Source: Drosophila pseudoobscura
Lineage: Eukaryota; Arthropoda; Insecta; Diptera; Drosophilidae
NCBI RefSeq assembly: GCF_009870125.1
Contig: NC_046679.1
Span: 23,436,001 to 23,500,000, forward strand
Length of the DNA stretch: 64,000 nt
Direction of reading: 5' to 3'
Shown in pieces: positions 57,601-64,000 of this stretch. Position numbers and translations under genes: made by a program. The notes under the pieces are model-generated. The model was not told where the DNA came from. It saw nothing but the letters and a program-made list of their open reading frames with translations, and did no database searches. Each line of letters begins with the position of its first letter. The first letter of the stretch is position 1.

Positions 57601-60600
57601 ATAGACATTTGAACCTGTGGCTCGTCTTCGGTTCTGCATCTTCTAATTCGTTTCATTACGTCTTCGTATCTTTCAACACTTCGTTACCCAGAAAATGTTG
57701 CTGGCGCAATGCAATTGCCTGCGCCTCATGTTGCGGCTGCCGCTTTCGATTCTGCACTTAATCGGCGGTTTGTGGTCAACGCACGATCATTCCGTACTCA
57801 GCTTTCAACCGAGCCAGTCGCTTCTGTTCCCTTCCGCGGCTACCGATCTTCCGCTTTCAACCGAGTGTGCTCCACATAACAGAATCAAAAGTGAGATTTT
57901 CTAATAATTGTTATCAGTGTTATCAGTGAGGTGAGTGCTCAGAGAGATCTGAGATCTGGTAGGTCGATTATTGGTTCCTATCCCAATCCAAGCCTCGAGG
58001 GGTTCCTTCAACTCAAAGAACAATGCAGCTATGCCAAAACAAAAGCCGTAACTTTCTCGCCTCATTGTCGGTGAAGTACAAATGTTAAAGGGAACGTGCA
58101 ACGGGGTGGGGGGCCACAGTTCAGTAAAAGAGCCAGAGATAGGGTTTGGGGTACGAGTACGAGTACGGGTACATGCAAAATAATTGAATTGGGTCAAATG
58201 CCTCTAAATGTGTGCTCGTGTTCCCGTTCCCATTTCCATTCCCATTTAGGGCTCCGTTAAATATATACATATCTCTGCTCGTTTTTCTTGTTGACTCAAC
58301 TTGGGTTTCATGGAAAAGTTTTTTTGTTTTTTAGATTCTCTTGTCTTTTTTTGAATGATTGTTTTAATACATTTTATTCAATGTGAGGTTAATGGCAAGT
58401 TCAAGGCTACGCTTTCACAGATCATTTCACCCACAGATCATGATTTTTAATTATCAGGGACGAATCTGAAACTTATTGTTGTTCTTCATTGAGGGAATCA
58501 CGGAATGTACTTGTAATCTGTTGACAGGGGAATACTTTCTAGGTATCACTGCAAAGGGAAACTACAGAATACATACATATTTAAATCACCTTATTAATAG
58601 TGATAGTGAGATTCTTAGAATATAATCAATAATTAAGGGGAAATACTTTCTGTTTCCATAGAATCATATGTAAACTTTTCTAAGATCGTTATAAATCGAT
58701 TCCCAGAACCGGAACACATCATTGCAGATTCCCCTATGAAAATAAATGCCCTTCTGACATACTTTCTGAATTTGATAGTGAATTCTTGCAAAACAACAAA
58801 GAAAGCATTCCAATTCATTAATAATCTCTCCCTATTTAGAATTCATAAATAAAAACGTTCCATTTCATTACAAATTTCACAAAACCATGAAAAAACAACT
58901 TTGCCAACCAGAAAATTACTTCTCAAATTATCAAAACATTCAGCCGTACACAACATATCATGAATCACGGAGAATATTCTCATACACAGCAATAATAATG
59001 TATTGCCGGGATAATTATTGTACAGAATAATCAGCGAACAACAAGAAGAAACCACAAACACACGTAGCATAATGTCAAATCGCAAAAGCAATATATATGT
59101 ATAATAATAAAAAAAGAAGAAAAAGAATGAAAAAAGTGCTGTTGATAAGAGAATAAATTTGTTATAAAAATGCTAAGAAAACATTTAATAATAATTGCTA
59201 AACAGCTGCTCGATCAGAGAGAAACAACTCCACAAACAATGATGAAAGCTAATTCGTAACAGTACATTTAAGGGGTGCATAAATTGATGAGCGGGAACAT
59301 AACATTTAAGTCGAAAAAATGATATGATTGACTTTCGAGAGGGGTACGGGCTGGACGGGAGGACTGATGGAAATTGATGAAAATTTTCAACCAATTTATA
59401 AGCAAAACAAACAAGAGATTAAATCATTTTGTTGTCACTAAGCAATTGAGCCATGAACTTCAATTGAAGCATCACAACTGAGACGACGGCACGAGTTCTG
59501 AACTGAAATGAACTCGACCGAACAGATTTGAGATGATTTAGATAGATGTTCTAGGAAGCGGAAGGGGCTTGCCTAGCCGGAAGATATGTACATTCTCGTG
59601 CATAAGTGCATTGTCAGAATTGAATAGACAATTCTTGAATAGACCAAATCGAAGGTGCTTCGAACGGAAACCATGTACTATGGTTCCAATAAAATAAGAG
59701 AGGAATAATTTAGCTAGATCTACTTTGAAGTAGGCTGAGGTTTAGCTCTACAGAAGTGATAGGTAGTAATAAATGAACCAGAAGTAGTAATCTAAGACTA
59801 AATCTTAGACGTAGTATTATGCACTTCTAGGAAACATTATTAGGTATCCATATATATGTATGTATGTATCATCATAGGACTAATAGGTTATGATGAAGAA
59901 GGGGTTGACCTAGCAGAATATCCATATATATGTATGTATGTATCATCATAGAACTCATAGGTTATGATGGAGAAGGGGTTGACCTAGCAGAATATCCATA
60001 TATATGTATGTATGTATCATCATAGAACTCATAGGTTATGATGGAGAAGGGGTTGACCTAGCAGAATATAAGACCACATTTTTTTGGTGGGAAATTAGAC
60101 TAATTAAATTTTGAACTGAGATTTCTATAGGCAGTATCAAGACAAGATTGTTTATGTCTTATTTCAGAAATGTTTATTAATAAAATAATCTTATTAATGG
60201 CTTGAGTCTTAATAAATGTATGACAATCTTACAGTTCAACTCCATTTATTCTCCTAAAGGCCATTCATTTAAAATGTCACAAATTACGTTCATAAATGTA
60301 ATACAAAATACAAAAATAAATAAGTAATTTATGGTTTTATAAGGCGGTAAATTACTTCCAACATATGTAGTACATATAAAAACCACAATTTGGGAAAGAA
60401 AGATGATTTCTAAAAACGAAATCACCTTAGAATCAAACTTCAATTAGATATACAACTGGTAAAAAAAAACACCAAATTTAATACAAAAATGTATTTATCC
60501 TCGTTCAATTTACATTCTCTTTGGAGGTAGAATTTTCCTTAAGTTCAACGAAATTTGTCGTTGTTTTCTTTCTTGCTAAAAAATAACGCCGCATTCTCTA

Positions 60601-60610
60601 CTTCAGCAAG
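54633..60610. other. Tk upstream / Ect3 upstream noncoding region (6 kb)
   Basis: A gene-free 6-kb stretch between the divergent Tk and Ect3 start codons. It should hold both promoters and probably 5' UTR exons; cttcag just before the Ect3 ATG looks like an acceptor. Simple sequence includes GT-rich runs near 56873-56900, GTACGAGTACGAGTACGGGTAC near 58150-58172, and the 74-bp triplication listed separately. No conserved protein was recognised in any of the short frames, and no tRNA or other structured RNA was seen. Confidence 0.55.
59845..60066. repeat. 74-bp tandem triplication
   Basis: Three head-to-tail copies (59845-59918, 59919-59992, 59993-60066) of tatccatatatatgtatgta + tgtatcatcatagaactcat + aggttatgatggagaagggg + ttgacctagcagaa. 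Copies 2 and 3 read as identical; copy 1 differs at a few bases (ggactaataggttatgatgaag). Each contains a short (TATG)n run and a TCATCAT...ATGATG inverted pair. Confidence 0.95.
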
Positions 60611-62710
60611 ATGAAGCTCGGCCTGATGATCGTGGCGTCCCTTTGGGGCGTCGTTTCCCTAATGGGGGCAGCACATGGGAATCGAACTTTCACGGTGGAT
60701 TACGCAAATGATCAGTTTTTGAAGGACGGTGTGTCCTTCCGTTTTATTGCCGGATCGTTTCACTATTTCCGCGCCCATCCCGCCACCTGGCAGAGGCATT
60801 TGCGGACAATGAGAGCAGCCGGACTCAATGCGGTGACCACGTAGGTTTCAGATCCCAGTTTGATCAAAAATATCCTAATCATGTGCTCTGTAGCTACGTG
60901 GAATGGTCGATGCATAATCCCCGGGATGGGACGTACGTGTGGACGGGCATAGCCAATTTGGAGCACTTTATCCGCCTGGCTGTGGCCGAGGACCTGCTGG
61001 TTATTCTTCGTCCAGGTCCGTACATCTGTGCGGAACGTGATATGGGCGGCTTTCCCTACTGGCTGCTCAAAAAGTATCCGAACATCCAACTCCGCACTGC
61101 GGATGTCAGTAAGTGGACGAGAAAATCTATCAACCAATTCGATTTAACTCTTTTTCCGTTCCACCCTTAGACTATCTCAGCGAGGTACGCATCTGGTATA
61201 ACCAGCTCTTCACCCGTATGGTTCCTTATCTGTACGCGAATGGTGGACCCATCATAATGGTACAAGTGGAGAACGAATATGGCTCGTACTTTGCCTGCGA
61301 CTCCAAATACCGGACATGGCTGCGCGACGAAACAGAGAGCCATGTGAAGGGCCACGCCGTGCTCTTCACCAACGACGGGCCCAGCGTTCTGCGCTGCGGC
61401 AAGATCGAAAACGTTCTGGCCACCTTGGACTTTGGGGCTACCAATGATCTGGACGCAACCTGGGCAAGGTTGAGGCAGTACCAGCCCAATGGTCCTTTGG
61501 TCAATGCGGAGTATTATCCAGGTTGGCTTACGCACTGGACGGAGCCCATGGCCAATGTGAGCACGAACTCGATTACTGGAACTTTTATGTAAGTTTCGAA
61601 AAGAGCTTTCACTGGCAAGAAGATGGTTATAAACTCCTAATACCTTACAGAAACATGCTGGACCAAGGGGCAAGTGTCAACTTCTACATGTTCTATGGCG
61701 GCACAAACTTTGGCTTCACTGCAGGCGCCAATGAGAACGGACCTGGTAACTACATAGCGGACATCACCAGCTACGACTACGATGCACCCATGACAGAGGC
61801 CGGCGACCCCACGCCCAAGTATCTGGCTCTCCGGAAGATCATCGCCCGATATCTCCCGCTGCCCAGCCTGCCCGTTCCGGAACCCGTGCCAAAGCGTGCC
61901 TATGGAACAGTGCGGCTGGTCAGTTGCTGCACCCTGTTTGCCACGGGAACACGCAAGAAGCTGGCCACAGGTATGGTGCAGGCTCCCAGGCCGAAGACCT
62001 TCGAGGCCTTGGGGCAGTACTCCGGACTGGTGCTGTACGAGACTTGGTTACCCCGCTTCAAGCGTGATCCGAGCATCCTGAATGTGGCTGGACTGGCAGA
62101 TCGTGGCTATGTCTATGTGGACAATGAATATGTGGGATTGCTGGCCCGGGAGACACCCGTGTTTTCGATTCCTCTGAGTGCCAGTGCTGGACGGCGTCTG
62201 CAGATCCTGGTCGAGAACCAGGGAAGGATCAACTTTGGACGGCAGCTCAACGACTTTAAGGGAATCACGAGGGATGTGCGGCTAGACAAGCAACTGCTGA
62301 CCAACTGGAACATGACCACATTCCCACTGGACTCCTTCGAAAGTCTGGAAGAGCTTATCAGCCAGTCCAATGAGGCGGCTAGCATGGGCTTCCAGGAGCT
62401 TAGGAAGCCCCAGCATATGCTCCGCTCGGGACCGGCCATCTACCACGGTATGCTCGATATTATCCAGGAGGCGGACCTGGCAGACACCTACCTCGACATG
62501 TCCGGCTGGGGTAAGGGCATTGTCTTCTTGAATGGCGAGAATCTCGGCCGCTACTGGCCTCTGGTGGGGCCACAGGTCACCCTCTATGTTCCCTCGCCGG
62601 TGCTCAAAGTCGGCACGAATAGCATTGTGGTGGTCGAGTATCAACAGGCTCCTGCCTCCACGGAGCTGCATTTCCGGGACACACCCATACTGAATGCCAG
62701 AACTGGTTAG
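60611..62710 (+). CDS. Ect3: Beta-galactosidase (GH35), Ectoderm-expressed 3
   Basis: Four exons: 60611..60840, 60894..61108, 61171..61588 and 61651..62710, giving 640 residues. The signal peptide is MKLGLMIVASLWGVVSLMGAAHG. The GH35 catalytic barrel follows: FRFIAGSFHYFRAHPATW, LRPGPYICAERDMGG, the acid/base in VQVENEYGSYF (Glu near 184) and the nucleophile in NAEYYPGWLTHW (Glu near 262). MFYGGTNFGFTAGAN and ITSYDYDAPMTEAG are the usual family blocks. The C-terminal beta domains contain GYVYVDNEYVGLL and GWGKGIVFLNGENLGRYWP. The family removes terminal beta-galactose from glycans in lysosomes or outside the cell. The Ect3 assignment rather than the fly paralogue Gal rests on the neighbourhood (mfas, Tk), so the family is certain and the symbol slightly less so. 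An acceptor-like ctacttcag four bases before the ATG suggests a 5' UTR intron. Confidence 0.92.
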
Positions 62711-64000
62711 ATCTAAGATATCCTCGGCATGCACACAACCCCCCTACATCCTGCATCATTTGTTAATGTACATTTAAATGTAAATTTAAGCGATTTAAGC
62801 TCCTGGTGAGGCAATAAAGCCAGTTAGTCTGTCTCGTCATCCTTTTTGTAAAAGACTCATTAAAGATGTGGGTGGGTGGCTCCAGCAGGAGTGGGAGGCG
62901 AGGCTCTAACATGTGTGACCTTTGTGCCTTGCCCAAATTAATCCCAAATGATTGAGATTGAAATCCACAAAGTGCGCTGATGAGCTCCAAGTCAAAGGCA
63001 GGGCCAGAAGAGCGTCGCGTCGTGGTTCGTTGATTTTTAGGTAGCCGAAAAGTGATTTTTTATGACAGTTTCGCAGCCCATCTGTCTGTGTGTCTATCTT
63101 TGGCTTTCCCAGCCTGAGTGGACTTCCTTCGTTGATTGAATTAAACTTTTCTTTAGCTCGTTTGATTTAGGAAAATTAAAGCAAGACTGTTGAAATATTA
63201 AGGGGTTTCTAAATCGGAGCTCACACGCACCGAGGAGGTCGCCGAGGAGGTCGGCGATCGGTCGGCACTTAAGCGAGAACCGCGCAAGGTACGAGACGTT
63301 GCCAAATACTGACACCCCAAAATACATTACAAAACCCTAATATAATTGTAATGCAGTCTTGGATCTAGCTCTTGGAGATAATACAGAAAGAAAGAATATA
63401 TCTTAACCAAACCCCACACGAGCCAAGTTATTTGCGTAGCCACCTTTCCAACAGCCCCTCTTCTAACCGTAACAGATGTAATTACACTCTGTACGTACTC
63501 CCAGCAGATGTGATTACGCTTTGAAGCACTAACAGTAACAGATGTCATTACGTTCTGTACTCCTAACCTATCCCTAGCACATGTGATTACGTTCAGTTCC
63601 TGAAATCTTTACTTAAAATTGTTGACACTTTATTTTTCCGATTCACAGAATAGCTTTTATTAAAACCAAACAAAATTATAGTACAATATTCACTTGAAAG
63701 TGGTCCTTAACTATTTATAATCACATATATTCCATTAGAGAGTCCCAGTTTAGATCCTCTTTCTGCTCCAGCTCATTAGCTGAACAAATCTAGGGACTGC
63801 GAATTGCTCCCCACTTGACCATCCCCTGTGTCTATAATGAGTCCATCTCAGGTACAGTTGTTGCTTGGGTTAATTACTGTGGACACTCTCACACATATGC
63901 CCACACAAAACACGCACACACTTGCAACAAAGATACATTTTAAAGCATCTTTTAGGCGCAGCTGGAACTCAAGTATTTGCCGAGCTACACATGATGTAAT
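62711..64000. other. Ect3 3' flank, no gene seen
   Basis: AATAAA at 62811-62816 is a good polyadenylation signal for Ect3. Beyond it lie a GC-rich patch with gaggaggtcgccgaggaggtcggcgatcggtcgg near 63231-63264 and four spaced copies of an ATGTNATTAC motif at 63473-63591. No coding or RNA gene was recognised up to the window end. Confidence 0.45.

Noticed and set aside
1-64000. tRNA, snRNA, rRNA or retroviral/LTR elements
   Set aside because: No A/B-box pairs with cloverleaf potential, rRNA segments, reverse transcriptase/gag-like frames or long terminal direct repeats were found by reading; small or diverged cases could be missed.

Overview
The window is nuclear DNA of a fly of the genus Drosophila. 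Evidence: short introns of about 55-80 bp with GT..AG ends, AT-rich spacers, CAG/CAA-rich coding stretches, mini-me type repeats with the (TA)n-core-(GTCY)n layout, and a run of genes recognisable as Mat89Ba, asun, bor, aurA, GC1, GC2, mfas, Tk and Ect3. The large intergenic repeats and a local gene duplication argue against D. melanogaster itself; an obscura-group or other non-melanogaster species is my guess, not something the sequence proves.

Layout. 1-7.1 kb: a dense block holding the 3' end of Mat89Ba (+), an uncharacterised Ser/Cys-rich gene (-), asun (-) and bor (+), the last two divergent. 7.1-10.0 kb: a gene-poor gap with an unidentified coding remnant, a decayed Tc1-like DNA transposon and a dispersed repeat. 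10.1-20.6 kb: a PNISR-like SR-rich gene (+), a ZAD/C2H2 zinc-finger gene (-), aurA (+) and a GOLM/GOLIM-like Golgi membrane protein gene (-). 20.7-22.8 kb: more copies of the dispersed repeat, ending at a Motif-1 promoter. 22.8-28 kb: the mitochondrial glutamate-carrier cluster GC1, a chimeric broken copy, and GC2. 28.1-32.8 kb: an SLC35F6-like transporter (-), a third repeat cluster and a small secreted ZP-N protein gene (-). 34.3-38.3 kb: two paralogous aldo/keto reductases (-). 38.8-42.2 kb: two mini-me-like copies flanking a 1.9-kb array of about 48 copies of a 38/39-bp AT-rich unit. 42.7-52.2 kb: mfas (-), a secreted FAS1 protein with two long introns. 53.6-54.6 kb: Tk (-), the tachykinin prepropeptide. 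60.6-62.7 kb: Ect3 (+), a GH35 beta-galactosidase.

Functionally these are ordinary fly genes in mixed order: ribosome biogenesis (Mat89Ba), Integrator/dynein regulation (asun), mitochondrial membrane organisation (bor), mitosis (aurA), mitochondrial glutamate transport (GC1/GC2), redox metabolism (the reductases), midline adhesion (mfas), neuropeptide signalling (Tk) and glycan breakdown (Ect3). I see no operon-like or previously undescribed multi-gene system. The most interesting items are the GC2/GC1 hybrid left by unequal exchange, the large minisatellite between two mini-me copies, a dispersed repeat upstream of three gene starts, equal coding lengths with different intron content in the two reductases, and a probable rearrangement breakpoint in the 7-10 kb gap. 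Exon ends were set by hand from splice consensus, phase and paralogue/orthologue similarity. I saw no retroviral or LTR element.
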